The position numbers were made by a program, and so were the translations under genes. A DNA stretch of 64,000 nucleotides from the NCBI GenBank assembly GCA_030159075.1, contig BROG01000007.1, positions 803,501 through 867,500 on the forward strand, written 5' to 3'. Origin of the DNA: Atrina japonica. Taxonomy: Eukaryota; Mollusca; Bivalvia; Pterioida; Pinnidae. Shown one piece after another: positions 1 through 11,412 of this stretch (its first letter is position 1; the number at the start of each line of letters is the position of its first letter). A model generated the notes under the pieces. It was not told the origin of the DNA. It did no database searches and saw only the letters and a list, made by a program, of their open reading frames with translations.

Positions 1-166
1 CCTAATTCATTCAGTAATCATTTTCAAAGTTGAAATTTGATTTGTAGACATGGCAGATTCTATTGTGAAACTATTATATAAGATAATCCAATTTCTGTTG
101 TTAAAAGTAACAAAAATAAAGTCTGTATTTTAACATGACGTAATGTATAATCTTAATATTTTACAG

Positions 167-265
167 GTTCCACCTTACTAGCTGTGATTTACTGGGAGTG
201 CTATAGTGCTATAATTATTGTATCAGCCAAGGCCCATAACCCAATTTTGTTAGGACACATGCTAG
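167..265 (+). CDS. Candidate internal exon of an unknown multi-pass membrane protein
   Basis: A 99-nt segment lies between a good acceptor (TTAATATTTTACAG, AG at 165-166) and a good donor (GTAAGT at 266). It is open in one frame: two bases, 32 full codons, one base, so phase 1 at both ends, which is self-consistent. The translation begins STLLAVIYWECYSAIIIVSA and continues KAHNPILLGHML. It is a hydrophobic stretch of ~20 residues with small and aromatic residues, typical of a transmembrane helix with a short polar loop. I do not recognise the family. It has no link to the CBFA2T exons 55 kb away, and neighbouring exons of the same gene were not found in the window. A 33-codon open stretch can occur by chance, so the support is the combination of both splice sites with matching phase. 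Confidence 0.35.
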
Positions 266-1389
266 GTAAGTTGGCCTACTGATGAATTTTGATTGGTGGA
301 TTCTGTAGTTGTTGGTATCATTTGTTAGGTCACATGCGTCAATCAAGTGATTTATCACAATTTGGTATGGTCCATTGCTGGGTCAGGTCAGGTTATGTGT
401 AAGCTTTTTAAGCATTATAGATATTTTCTCTCAAAATACCTGAGCCAATACTTATCAACATTGGAATGTTCCGCCTCTAGGGTAGGGTAACAAAAATTAT
501 TAATTTGGTGATGCCTGGTTCAGGGGTTTCGAAGACAAGGGAGGTAATCAAGTGATCGTTCAGGCCCTTTTGCTGTTTGTTTAGAAAAATGTGAAACCAA
601 GAATCAGCACAACCTATTTAAGCATCATGTCAGATTTTCTCAATCATCTTAAAATGTCCCTCTACTACCCTTAAAAATTTTACTGGTGCCGGACCTATTC
701 TCGGTCCAAAATCGAGGTTTTTACTGAATATCTTAGTTCAACTGATAGAATTACTTTGAAATTTTGTATCACAATAGGTTACCTTTTGATGTAATAGAAT
801 TTTATATGTTTTGGTGGAAAATAGGAAACAAAAAGTGAATTTATCCCATTTAAAAAATCAAAAAAAGAATGCCATAATCGTGATGCAGGAGGACCTACAT
901 TGTATTGTCGGACAGTAGTTGTATTTACGTTGATCTGGTGACATCACTTCCCTCCTGGCTTGTGTTGGACAGTACGATAGAAAGATGAGCGATTACGATG
1001 TTGTGGAATTATTAACCGTAATTTTGGTAACAAGTTTCATCTAATGTTTAAAATCCGATGATGTATTACAAATTTCTAGAAAAATCTTGTTCATTTACAT
1101 GCAAAGAGAAGTGTCAGAGAATAGGTACCACACCAGTAGTTTCAAAGTTTTTCATTGATTTGATATAAAAAGTATATTGGTAATGACAATTACCTGCAAT
1201 TGTTTATCATGTTTTCGTGCCTTTAATACCATAAATCAATGTTGAAACAAACCACATGTTTGCTGTTTTTGACCGTAACAACGCCTCCATTCTTGATTTT
1301 TATATTGCGGTGAGTACTAATGAAACATGTTACAAATATTGTCAGTTAGATTAAAATCAAGGGAACTACACTTAGATACAAAATGAAAA
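266..1389. other. No gene seen; AT-rich non-coding
   Basis: No convincing exon, RNA gene or TIR element was found. Weakly similar stretches near 400-460 and 610-650 (both with TTTAAGCAT followed by TTTTCTC) suggest an old internal duplication. It may be intronic if the 167-265 exon is real. Confidence 0.5.
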
Positions 1390-1438
1390 TGTTATACTTT
1401 TTAGTTCACCTGAACCGAAGCTTTTCTTACCACCTGTT

Positions 1439-1470
<32 letters not shown>

Positions 1471-1655
1471 ACATTTTTTCCAAAATCGTTGAAGGGATTT
1501 CGACGAAAACTTATGGTTAGCAAGTACTCGAGGTCCTCTACCAAGTTTGTGTTTTTCAGCCAGATCGGTTCAGGTGTAAATTCAAGTATTTATTTATAAG
1601 ATGCCAATACAAGTTCAGGTGAGCGATGTGGCCCCTTGGCCTCTTGTTATAGAAG
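1390..1655 (+). repeat. Dispersed repeat bounded by GTTCACCTGAAC and CAGGTGAGC
   Basis: The block starts AGTTCACCTGAACCGAAGC, carries a CTGTCTGTCTGTAAAC stretch and the phrase ATTTCGACGAAAACT, and ends TTCAGGTGAGCGATGTGGCC then CCTTGGCCTCTTGTTA. The inverted ends (TTCACCTGAAC and GTTCAGGTGA) and composition match a very common short repeat of mollusc genomes that I know by sight. Related fragments are at about 5250-5300 (AGGTCACCAGAAC ... GGGTGACCTATTG) and 62590 (AGGTCACCTGAATC). It has no coding capacity. Confidence 0.6.
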
Positions 1656-2300
1656 TGTATTGAGATTTCAATGACTACCTGTTAAGACAAGCACCTCACT
1701 AACAATGATGCTAGATCTTTATCTTGACGGGCTTGCTAGAGTTCTTTTTGTAGCATGGTATTTGTGTTTTCACACCTTTGATTGATTGCGGATGACCAGT
1801 CTGAAAGATTTGATCAATGTTTTACTTTATCGTAGCTTCGATGGTGGCATGGGATTCCAATTTTTTTTTTTAGCAGCTAGTAAAGATCCATCACATTCAT
1901 TCCTAAGATATGATTGGCAGACAGAAATACTGCTCGTAATTTGTTTGGGAGACGAAACATTAAAAAGCTTTTTTGTCGGCCCCTCTGTGGTGGCTCTAGG
2001 TGGTCCGAAATTAGGACTTGATTCTTATAAATGTTTATTCAAAATCACTTTAATTTGCTGGCATTTACACTAATGCATGTCATCTGTCAATGACTCGCGA
2101 TTCATGATAAATTTATCATAAGTGCGGAATTTGGCATTTTTGCATGTTTCAGATAAACAAGATGGAAATTTCACAAACCAGCTATATTAGAAATAATTTG
2201 AATTATAAGTGAAAGGCAGATATGTCCCACATCTAGATATAGATCTGAAAAACCACCAAGTGTGCTTAAGGAGATATTTTCAGCACAGTAGCTTTTTTCC
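1656..2300. other. No gene seen; contains one 95-codon open frame of no recognisable family
   Basis: An open frame at 1786-2073 (+) has no conserved motif, no flanking splice logic that I can defend and ordinary AT-rich composition. I treat the stretch as non-coding. Confidence 0.45.
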
Positions 2301-2307
2301 ATGTTAT

Positions 2308-2845
2308 GCCATTCCAGGTTTTTTCTATGTTAAGCGTCCACCCTGAATTAAAAAACCCAACTACCTATTACCCTTAGTATGTTACAGTACCCTGAGTATG
2401 CTACAGTACCTTCAGTATGTTACAGTACCTCTAGTATGTTACAGTACCCTGAGTATGCTACAGTACCCTGAGTATGTTACAGTACTCAAAGTACGTTACA
2501 GTACCATGAGTAGGCTATAGTACCCTGTGTATGTTACAGTACCCTCAGTATGTTACAGTACCCTGAGTATGCTAAGCACCCTCAGTATGTTATAGTATGC
2601 TACAGTACCCTGAGTATGCAATAGTACCCAGAGTGCGCTAGAGTACTTTAAATATTTGATGGTATATTAGCTTTATTTTATCTGAACACTATGTCTGCTT
2701 CAAACCAACTGAAAAAGCAAAATACTATCATTCCATGTACTTATGAAAGGAACATACATTCCTGGATTACCAATTTTGTGGGTTTTTTATTTTTAATATG
2801 ATGTCCTAAACCAAAGCGCTCGCAGATGCTTAACATAGAAACAAG
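2308..2845. mobile_element. Possible remnant of the GGCCATTC-ended TIR element, with minisatellite inside
   Basis: At 2308 the left end reads GCCATTCCAGG, then TTTCTATGTTAAGCGTCCAC, very close to the left end of the better copies at 15810 and 24731. At about 2820-2845 an inverted, weaker match (GCTTAACATAGAAA) occurs just before another dispersed repeat begins. The interior holds a 19-bp minisatellite instead of the usual ~300-bp body. The right end is uncertain because the next repeat overlaps it. Confidence 0.4.
2371..2646. repeat. 19-bp minisatellite, about 14 copies
   Basis: The unit is close to CCTGAGTATGTTACAGTAC. Most copies keep exactly 19 bases with substitutions at the first four positions and at GTT/GCT; one copy lacks a base and one has an internal 10-base duplication. 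Each unit ends in GTAC, so junctions resemble short palindromes. Confidence 0.9.
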
Positions 2846-3135
2846 ATGTGTTTGTGAAACACAAATGCACCCCGGTCCCAACAAATTTCTATGCTGGCAA
2901 ATGAATATTGCAACGTCCTACATTTTGACCCCACCCCCTAGGGGCATGTGATGTTGGTGAAGTGTGAGCAACCCTTAGATGAACTAACAGTCTAAGTTTG
3001 GTTACTGTATCATAATCCAAACTTGAAATATTGCACTTACATATGTAAGTGGGACAGAATTACAGACAGACAGACGGATGGATGATCCAAACACTAGGTG
3101 CCCTTGGCGGACCTTTCAGGCGGAGGGCATACAAA
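2846..3135. repeat. Dispersed repeat beginning ACAAGATGTGTTTGTGAAAC
   Basis: The block runs from the AAGATGTGTTTGTGAAACAC phrase through CCCACCCCCTAGGGGCATG to a GACAGACAGACGG tract and GGCGGACCTTTCAGGCGGAG. The layout, including the GACAGACAGACGGA tail, matches a common bivalve repeat seen by familiarity only. It has no open frame. Confidence 0.5.
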
Positions 3136-3375
3136 CTTGGAATAGCCTTACTGTATAACAATTTGAGAGACTAATGTCTTTAGACACACCTCTCTTGTAA
3201 CCCCTTTGTAGTTTTTACCCTTTCCACAACAATATGTTTGAATTGAATGTACAGCGGTGAAGAGTGAAAGGTCAAGTGTCAGACTAAAATGGCCCAGTCT
3301 ACTGATTTTTTTTTTTTTTTTTACATTCAAAAGTATACAGCTTTTTCACTTTACATTTTACACAAGCATTGTCTG

Positions 3376-3466
3376 TTAACTAATCAACGCCTGAGAAATA
3401 ATGAACTCTTCTATAAATCAATGATTTAGGCCAGTCCAAATTTGTCTTTAGGGGTGAATGAGTTAA
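3376..3466 (-). mobile_element. TTAA-bounded ~90-bp hairpin MITE, copy 1
   Basis: Starts TTAACTAATCAACGCCTGAG and ends AGGGGTGAATGAGTTAA. The core TCTGTAAATCAATGATTTAG / CCAGTCCAAATTTGTCTTTA is shared with the other copies. Ends are inverted repeats (TTAACTCATTCACCCC type), bounded by TTAA on both sides, as expected for piggyBac-like non-autonomous elements. Family classification is an inference. Confidence 0.75.
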
Positions 3467-4719
3467 ATCGCATCATATAACTGAAAATTTGTGGACTGTA
3501 GAGTAAAACACCAACAAACAAACGAATCATTACCCTAATTTCAAATGGTCAAGAATACAGCCACATCTTTTATGATGACTTTTTTTTAAATGACCTGTAA
3601 TGTGGTCAGTTTGATGTTTTGGAATTTACTGTATGTTGTTAATGTTATTTAGTACTAGACCTGTAACATGTAACACCTAATAATTAAGGTGTACCTGTTG
3701 GGAGTAACACCTGTCATTTTTCACCTGAAGGTATCTACTAGACAGTGTATAGTAATTGCTTATCATTTCTCTATGACGATTGATAAATATCATTAACACT
3801 TCTAACTTTTCCTTCCAAAACAGAGGATGGACATACACATACTAATTCAAAACAGCACAATAACATAATTTTTTTTTTAATTTCCGCTGTGGTGGGATTA
3901 AGCCAGGGATGCAATTAAAACTCCGATAGTTTTGGTATTGACGACACTTTCCACTATCTTCCAATACATTTTGACAACAATGATGTTGCTTAAAACTGTT
4001 GTTGCAGGTTGGTTCTTTTTTGTACATAAAGATAGTTGTACCTGTGTGTATCTGTGCCTAATTACAGGTATATTTTCCTTTTTATATGTTTATGGAAACA
4101 GTCATATGTTGGTGGAGTCCTTCACATTCTATAAGTAAGATGACAAAATTTCCCATTTTTAAGCAGTTCACATTTTATTTTTTTATATTCTACATGAATA
4201 TTTATGTATCAATGATACACAAAGAAATTTTAAAGTCACATTCCAGGAACGTTATTGTAATTTTCTGGACGTTATAGTAATTTTTGACATTTTCTTTAGA
4301 AAACCACTCTTAACCAAATGAAAATGAAAAAAATTTCAAAAACTTTTATGTATTAATGGAGTTATTAGGGGAGATTCCGTAGGAATTTTAGATTTTTAGC
4401 TTATCGATATGTAAGCTGTGCATAATTCAGTGAGTAAAGATACTTTTTACTGGTCGTGTGAAGAGATTGTTTTGGTTTTCAAGCAGCCTTGTTTTCAATT
4501 TCGCGTCACTATCATGTTCCATTTTTAAAGAGTTTATAAATAGATCAATGTGTCCGGGTGTTTCCCACGATTAATTAACTAATTAGTTGAAATAGGACTT
4601 TAAAAAAATACAACAAAAGTTCATATGAATGCCCATTAAGAGACTACAGAAAAGTTTATTTATGAACATTACTCCCCAGAATGTGGCTTTAGTAATTTTT
4701 TGTTTTACAAAGGATTATA
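3467..4719. other. No gene seen; AT-rich non-coding
   Basis: Short open frames here are chance products of low-GC sequence with poly-T runs. No repeat boundaries could be defined. Confidence 0.5.
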
Positions 4720-4903
4720 TACAGTGAAACCTGCCTCAATTGACCACTCTTATGAAGGACCACCTACCTTGTGAGACGTCATTCTGAAAACCGCTTTGTT
4801 GAATAATCCTTTAGATAAAACCTCTTTTGTAAGATCACCCTTTCTTGGGAGATCACATTTCAGTGACAGGTGAGGTGGACTCTCAAGACAGGTTTCACTG
4901 TTG
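4720..4903. mobile_element. CAGTGGAACCTG-type MITE, copy 1
   Basis: Inverted ends ACAGTGAAACCTG and CAGGTTTCACTGT enclose the characteristic interior of repeated 'GACCACC...CTTGAGAC' phrases and 'ACATTTCAGTGACAGGTGAG'. The element is largely self-complementary. A TA flank suggests a TA target, not proven. Confidence 0.75.
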
Positions 4904-6057
4904 TAATAAGTTAAATTTGAAAATGCATTAAATCTCTTGAAAGTAAACATTTTTCGTATTGATAAATTCCTTCAATTATTACCTATATGGCTGGGGGTGG
5001 CGTTGGGGTGGGGCGGGATACTCTGTGGTAGAGTATCTAATGCATTGCAATTTTAAAACATGATTTTCACTACAAGTCAGCAGGGATTTAACCCTTCCAT
5101 TACTACAGATGGTAATAGACTGGCCTGATACAATAGAAAAAAAGACCATACCATTGAAATATGTAGGGGTATAAAGGTGTAACCATACTAAAACCTAAGC
5201 TGATTATTTAGGTTTGTTTAAAAGTTTATTTGTGGATGGTCTGAGGTCTTTTTAGGTCACCAGAACAAACAGGCTTGGGTGACCTATTGCTACCATCTAT
5301 CTCTGACTACATTGTCTGTCATTAAATTTTATTTCATAGTGCATCGTAGCCAGGAATATTTTCTCTTGAGGGACATCCTCTTTGTAAAATATAGATATAC
5401 ACATTTTACAGACTCGTATGCTCCAGAGGACCAAGCTCTCAAAAGGAATGTCTTTTTTTAGAATGGAATATGAACATTTAGTGTAGAAATGTTCAAGCAA
5501 GTTTGAAGTTTTCAAACAGACAAAATATTTAATACTAGAATCCATCATAAAGAGGTACACAAGACATGCTCAGGTCAAGACGCTAATTAACGGAAGTCCT
5601 CTCTCGGTAGGTTTTTGAGATAGTACTGAGGAAAAAGCATCTGTTCGTTAACAGGGGTCCTCTTTGTACAAATTAGATATGTCTTTTTGAAGAGATGGGG
5701 TGTAGAAAACATTAAGTTTGTGTCAGAACTATCAATGTATCTATCCTGCCTGCTGCAATCGTGCTTCGTAATCAAGTACAGACCTAGCATCTGAAGAAAA
5801 TTTGTCTTTCTACTTTTCCATCATGCTTGTCTGACTGTGATTAAAGCTCTGTAGTTTTGGCTTAGAGTGGTTCCAAGTGTCAAGAGGTTTTTATTTCTGA
5901 CCAGTCTTATTACGGCCATTAAGCTTCATGATCTGTTGTATTTTTACGAGGTGACGTCAGTCACTTTAGTTTATCGTATTTGTTGTAAATTACAAGGACA
6001 AAGTGTGTTTAGTATAATACTTAAGTTATCTGAATTTTTTTAATTTTTTTCATATTT
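4904..6057. other. No gene seen; contains a fragment of the CACCTGAAC repeat near 5250-5300
   Basis: A GGTCACCAGAAC ... GGGTGACC fragment lies at about 5254-5286. The rest is unremarkable AT-rich sequence, including two short minus-strand open frames (5297-5560, 5587-5790) with no recognisable content. Confidence 0.45.
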
Positions 6058-6272
6058 CGGGGATTTTCCACCCTATCTTTGGGAATTTTTTCCCAATTAG
6101 CAGTAGAAATTTTGCAATTGAAGTCTAATGACAATAAAGATGAAAATATTGTATTTTCAGTTCTGTGTAATTTTAGATATCCCGATTTCAATCAAATGTT
6201 GCAAAAATTCCCAGTTCCCAATTCAAAACTTAAATTCCCAGGCTCATTTCCGGAAAGAGTGGAAAATCCCTG
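6058..6272. mobile_element. Hairpin element with GGGATTTTCCAC ends
   Basis: The left end CGGGGATTTTCCACCCTATC and the right end GAGTGGAAAATCCCTG are inverted repeats. Interior phrases TTGGGAATTTTTTCCCAATT and TTCCCAGTTCCCAATTC recur in related blocks at 26224, 40370 and 46675. This is probably a dispersed non-autonomous element of about 215 bp. Confidence 0.55.
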
Positions 6273-6689
6273 TACAGTATTTGTTTCCTGAAATAAGTCC
6301 TGGTGCTTTGTTATATATAATGTGATATGAAATGACTTTTACCCGAGAGAAATATTTTTTTCGCAGACTAATGTTAGACATTTTGTAGAGCAGAATACAC
6401 ATAAAAAACAAAATTTGTTTGAGAAAGACAATGCCCCAGAGAGCTTAGAGGTTCATAATGATTTTAAAGTCCTATGACTCCAACAAATATGCTCATTCTA
6501 CTCATTTTATTTCTAAATTTAAATAAAGCGCCATAACAAATCTGGTGTAAATTTTAGGAAAGAAACTTGTGCCATCTGAGAGGAAGTTGTCAGCAAACAG
6601 TCGGCTGGACAAACAATACCTTCTGTCTGCTTGTCCATCAGTCCATAGACAAAGTTTTCTGAAACTATAAATCTGTGTTTTTAGCTGAG

Positions 6690-6970
6690 ATTGTTGGTCG
6701 TATTGTTGTTAAACGTCCCACTCAAGAATCTTTCACTCATATGGAAACGTAACCAATGCCGATGAAGGGCTTCAAAGTTTGGCCTATGCTTGGGACTTAT
6801 GGCCATTGAGCAGTGAGGGTTCTTAAATGTCCCGACACCTACTGTGACACGGGACCTTAGTTTTTACTGTCTCATCCAAAGGACGGGAATCCAAGTTGCC
6901 GCCGGCTGGACTTCAACTCACGACCTCATGATCAAGAGTCAAGTGTGCTACCAACTGAGCCAGGCTGGCT
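6690..6970 (-). mobile_element. tRNA-derived SINE, nearly full length, minus strand
   Basis: Read on the minus strand it starts at about 6970 with GCCAGCCTGGCTCAGTTGGT (pol III box A), has a degenerate box B near GTGAGTTGAAGTCC, then the body GGTCCCGTGTCACAGTAGGT and CTCACTGCTCAATGGCC, and ends GAAAGATTCTTGAGTGGGAC / GTTTAACAACA. It is the same family as the well-preserved copy at 58178-58458. A poly-T/A run flanks the head, and no clean target duplication was found. Confidence 0.85.
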
Positions 6971-8997
6971 TTTTTTTTTGCTTAGAATTACAATACATGA
7001 AATTTAAGATGCTTATTACATATAGAGGATCACGCTGTTTGAGAATGTCAAATTTCAATGTCCAGTTATTGCGAAGGGTATCCTTCCTTTAATTTCGGCA
7101 TTATTTTGAAGTGTGTTCACATAGTAATAATTTTATTTGCTTGCCTTCCATCGCATTACGCGTGTTTATTTGTTTGGGTATTTGTACCATGCATATACTT
7201 TTGAACATTTTTAACTTCTTCCGTACAAAAACAGATTCGGCCACATCTCAATTTTGGTATACAGCATTTCTAGGGTCAGGTGACAAAAAATTGTTAACAT
7301 TTGTGATCCTGTTGATAAATGTACAATGTTCTTTATCAAGTTATAAGTTAAATTTGCAATTTTATACCCGGTATTTCTAGTAGATTTTCAAACCATGGAA
7401 CAATTTGTTAACCTGAGTCAGAATTTAAAGATGCTGGCAAATTTTGACGATACAGTCGGTACCTGTATCTATGTTCTGACTGGTTTCTATCATCTCATAA
7501 CTAAACAGCGTACTGCTGGCTACAAAATATGAATTCTTAATTATATTTGATAAGAATTTATTGAAAGATTGAAATTTGTGATATGACTAATACAGCATCA
7601 TGGTTTTGGAGCCAGCTACATTATATATTGCATGGCATAACAGATAAATCTATTAGTATTCAAACATTGAAAAATTTTGGGACAAATTCTCATCTTTATA
7701 CCAATATTCTGTAAAACTTTATTATTCAATAATTTCATATCAGGTGTAGGATTTTATCTAATTCTCTGTATACCTCTATATTTATTTAGTATTAGCCCAT
7801 TCATCCCTACAGAAACATTTGGACTTGTCTATGCTATTGATGTTAGCATCTGTAATAACTGTATACACAGTGAAACTAGTATATAAAGACCCCCCTTACG
7901 GACACAACAAAACTAGTCTTTAGGAAAAACACCAGCTTTGTTTACAACATGGGCGCAGACATTTTGGACACCCAAAGTTGTGCGGAGGGTAAAATGAGCC
8001 CAGCGATCTGATTGGTCATTAAATGAAAAAATTAGTTTTGCCATTAATAAGTGAAATAAAGGTGATAAAAAAGATACATGAATATTGGTAGTACTTTGGA
8101 AATTTATAGGGTTTGACGGTTGAAAATTGAAAGGGAGGGGTCATATGAGAATAATATTTTCCTTTGGTGCGGAGTACTACGAGTTGTAAACAAGTGAAAA
8201 TTTGAAGTGAAAAATGCAACGACAACCTATACTTTTGATTGCAAATTTTGTTATCAAAAATATTGATCTTTCACCACAGGGTACTTATTTGACCGATATA
8301 ATAAAGGGGAGTGACAGTGACCTGAAGTTTTGTAAATTAGCATTGAGGCCTATGGGAAAATATTTGGTGGTGTCTGTCCTTTATTGGGAGGGTTTTTTTA
8401 TATTGAGGTTGATTTGTACACAAATGCTACTATTGGGGACAGCAAAAAATGGTCTTTGTGACCAGGTGATCTTTATACACAGGTGGTCGCTAAAGCAGGT
8501 TTTACTGTATTTAGTCTGGATTCTAGTGTATACCAAATGTTGCATGCGTGCTGGTGTGAAATTTTCAGCACTGTGTTGCTTGTTCACTTTTCTCCTCCGA
8601 ATGTAATGTAACTTTTCACAGCGGCTTGGCATTAAGACCATTTACCTGACAAATATTTTTCCCCCTGGGGTAAGGGGGTGGGGAATGACTGTCCCTTGGT
8701 CATGAGTTCAGCAATAGAAGTAAACGTCTAGGGTCTCTCCAATAAAACAAGTTTCAGTGTCATGGCAAGTGTTACATGATGAAGAATCTCACGGCATTGG
8801 CTGCATTCATACCATCAGTCAAAATCTGTTGATCTTTTATTCGGTAAGATTTCTATACATGTGAGCGATCTTGACAGAGCATTACATAACAGTAACACCA
8901 AAAACAGTAAATTAACCTACTGGACATGTGTATACAGACCAAAAATAACATGGGAACAATCATTCAGGTTACATAGAGGTTACAACAAATACAGATC
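6971..8997. other. No gene seen; MITE fragments only
   Basis: A fragment of the ~90-bp TTAA MITE lies at about 7792-7844 (CCCATTCATCCCTACAGAAA). Pieces of the CAGTG...CACTGTA MITE family lie near 7868-7915 and 8390-8515 (GGTCTTTGTGACCAGGTGAT, CAGGTTTTACTGTA). A 130-codon open frame at 8214-8606 crosses the latter and shows no protein-like features. Confidence 0.5.
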
Positions 8998-10085
8998 CAG
9001 GGCTCTACAACAGTAAAAAAATTCACTCTTCATTTGGCCAGTGAACCAGAAATTTTACTAGCCAGCCAGGAACTTTTACTCGCCACATGTGTTCTTAAAA
9101 AATCCACTGGAGAAAATATAGAAATGAAATAAAATATTAAGTTTCTAAGTTTATGTAACATTTTATTTGTTTCAATCCATTTAAAACAAGGTTATTAACT
9201 GCATGTTGACCTTTTGTGCATTTTTTATCAATCCAGTAGTGTTTATATGCCATATTTTTTCATATTTGTTGCTCTAATACGAGGCAACCTTAAACTGTTT
9301 TTACATATTTAACGCCAGTTTCTTTTCGACAGAATTTACAAAACAGAGACTGCCCACTAGAATTGAAATTTTGCCTGTAAGTTAAAATCTCCAACACCCA
9401 TGACTTGATCGTTCAGACAAAACACTATCAAGTTCTTTAATTTATAGGTGTTTGTCCGACTCTCATTTTTAATTTACAGATAAAATTCCCAGTTCCGACT
9501 GTGGTTAATCCCTTTGGGGATTCTGTCGCGGCCGTTTTTATTGTGTTGCCCCACGATAAAACGGCCACGATATAATCCTCTAAGGAAATTAGCTGTGGTC
9601 TGCCTGCCCTCCTCGTCGAACACTATGCCGAACTTTCTGCCCCGATTTTACCACTTAAATTTAAAAATCGCTTAAATTAAAATCGAAATCGGGCAGAAAG
9701 TTCGGCCTAGTCGATAGCCATAACTTTGTTCCCGTATTCCTTTAACCAAGACACATTAAATATATTATTAGTGTCTAATGATGCTTCTGTTGAAATCGAA
9801 GAGAAGAAAAAATGTCATCGTGTGCTGTTAGGAAAATTTCAAGTCGAAAATATGAGAGCAATACAAACATTTTACAGTAATGCAATTAGATAATTTGTTG
9901 TTGTAAAGCGCATAACAGACCATGATTTCGATCATGTAATTTCACAGTGAGAACGGACAAACTTTGATTTCCGGTTCGGGGAAAAAAATCGCAATGTGGC
10001 GACTGAATGAGGATAAACACTCGCCAAAATCTAAAAAATGGTCGCATTTGCGAGTGATTTGGTCGCATTGTAGAGCGCTGAGATC
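8998..10085. repeat. Possible composite repeat between GGGCTCTACAA and TTGTAGAGCGC ends
   Basis: The left end GGGCTCTACAACAG and the right end CATTGTAGAGCGCTGAG are short inverted matches about 1.1 kb apart. Next to them are phrases of the kind 'GGCCAGTGAACCAGAAATTT' and 'GGTCGCATTTGCGAGTGATT', which I associate with dispersed mollusc repeats. It contains an internal inverted repeat at 9627-9706. Whether this is one element or several fragments is unclear. Confidence 0.35.
9627..9706. repeat. Inverted repeat with ~28-bp arms
   Basis: The left arm GCCGAACTTTCTGCCCCGAT and the right arm ATCGGGCAGAAAGTTCGGC are reverse complements with one extra C, separated by an AT-rich loop that itself contains complementary AAATTTAAAA/TTTAA runs. 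It would fold into a long hairpin. Confidence 0.8.
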
Positions 10086-10976
10086 AGGCAACCTCCTTTT
10101 CGTTCTCGATGAATTTCATTTTTAAGTCTTCATTATTGCTATCGTAATCTGCAGGTTATGGTAATTCCTTTTAGCGTAACCTGTACGATGTCGATTTCTG
10201 TTATATTATGGCCTGTGTATAGGTCTACCAAGACACATCCAGGATCCGCAAGGAACCAAAACAATATGGTCCATTTTCCAAAAATAGGGGTGTACAGGTA
10301 AAACATTATGCCTTGCTTTGTTTCCACTCATCTCTGTAGCTCTAATATTCCGTACCTGTCACCCCTGCTATTATCTGATTTAGACTTGTTGTGTTTGTAA
10401 ACATGTGACAATTTATCATGGTACAACTATAGCAGAACATCTGCCCATAAGTACATGATTACCATTTTGTTCAGAATTTTAGTTTATTTAATTCATCTTC
10501 CATCCATCTAATAATATAAGAATAATAATTAGATTTGACATTTAAAAAAAATTTAAAAAATTGAGATTTAGAATAGACATCTAAAGTTATTATTCTTTGG
10601 GAATATTAACAATCAGTTATATTTCTTTATTACAAAAGAAAGTATCTTACAAAAAAAAAATGAAGTAAAAAAAGTAATAAATAATAATAAAAAAGTCAAC
10701 ATACAATGTATTTGTTTTCATGCAATTTAAGTGTTTTGTTTTGTTTTTTCTCTGATCAGAAGTTTATACAAAGCTAACATATGGTTCGTCATTATGTTCA
10801 CTTTATTCTTGGAGATGGTGTGAGACTATAAGTCTGAAGTGGGTAACTCCGTAGATGTTAGTGTCAAGATTTGTGTTGCCATATGGTAGCCAATCTGTGT
10901 GTTAAATTTGGGTGAAAATTTGTAAAAAGCATCAGAAAATTGATGGCAATATCATGTACTCCAAGTTAGTGGGTCC
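10086..10976. other. No gene seen; AT-rich with A/T runs
   Basis: A low-complexity segment near 10500-10690 is dominated by AATAATAAT and poly-A. No coding, RNA or TIR signal was found. Confidence 0.5.
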
Positions 10977-11067
10977 TTAACTCATTCACCCCTAAAGACA
11001 CATTTGGACTGGTCTAAGTCATTGATTTACAGAAGGGTCCATTGATTTTCAGGGGTTGATGAGTTAT
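10977..11067 (+). mobile_element. TTAA-bounded ~90-bp hairpin MITE, copy 2
   Basis: Starts TTAACTCATTCACCCCTAAA and ends CAGGGGTTGATGAGTTAT. The core TTTGGACTGGTCTAAGTCAT is the family signature. The right TTAA has decayed to TTAT. Confidence 0.8.
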
Positions 11068-11212
11068 AAAATTATATCCGATGGAATCTGGTGTTCATTT
11101 TCTGATTTTTACTTCAGATTTTTTAAATGTAAGATGATTTTCAAAGTGAGGTGATCTTATAGACAAGGTTCTGCTGTACCTAGATTAACTGAACTTGAAA
11201 TACATATGAAAT

Positions 11213-11412
11213 ACAGAAAAACCTGCTTTGTTGACCACCTGTGTATAAAGACCACCTGGTCATAAAGATTTTTTTTTTTTTTTTTTTTTGCTGTACCCAA
11301 TAGTACCATTTGTGTACAAATTAAACCTCTATATTAGACTAGCTACCTCCTTAGAAAGACTGGTTTTGTGTTGTCCCTAAAGGGGGTCCTTTATATACAA
11401 GTTTCACTGTAT
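11213..11412. mobile_element. CAGTAAAACCTGC-type MITE (related family)
   Basis: The left end AAAAACCTGCTTTGTTGACC and the right end ATACAAGTTTCACTGTA bracket the phrase CCAATAGTACCATTTGTGTA, which recurs in the copy at 39981-40130. A poly-T run of about 20 bases lies inside. Confidence 0.65.

Noticed and set aside
8214..8606. 130-codon open frame
   Set aside because: Overlaps MITE fragments, has no recognisable motif and an equally long frame runs on the other strand.
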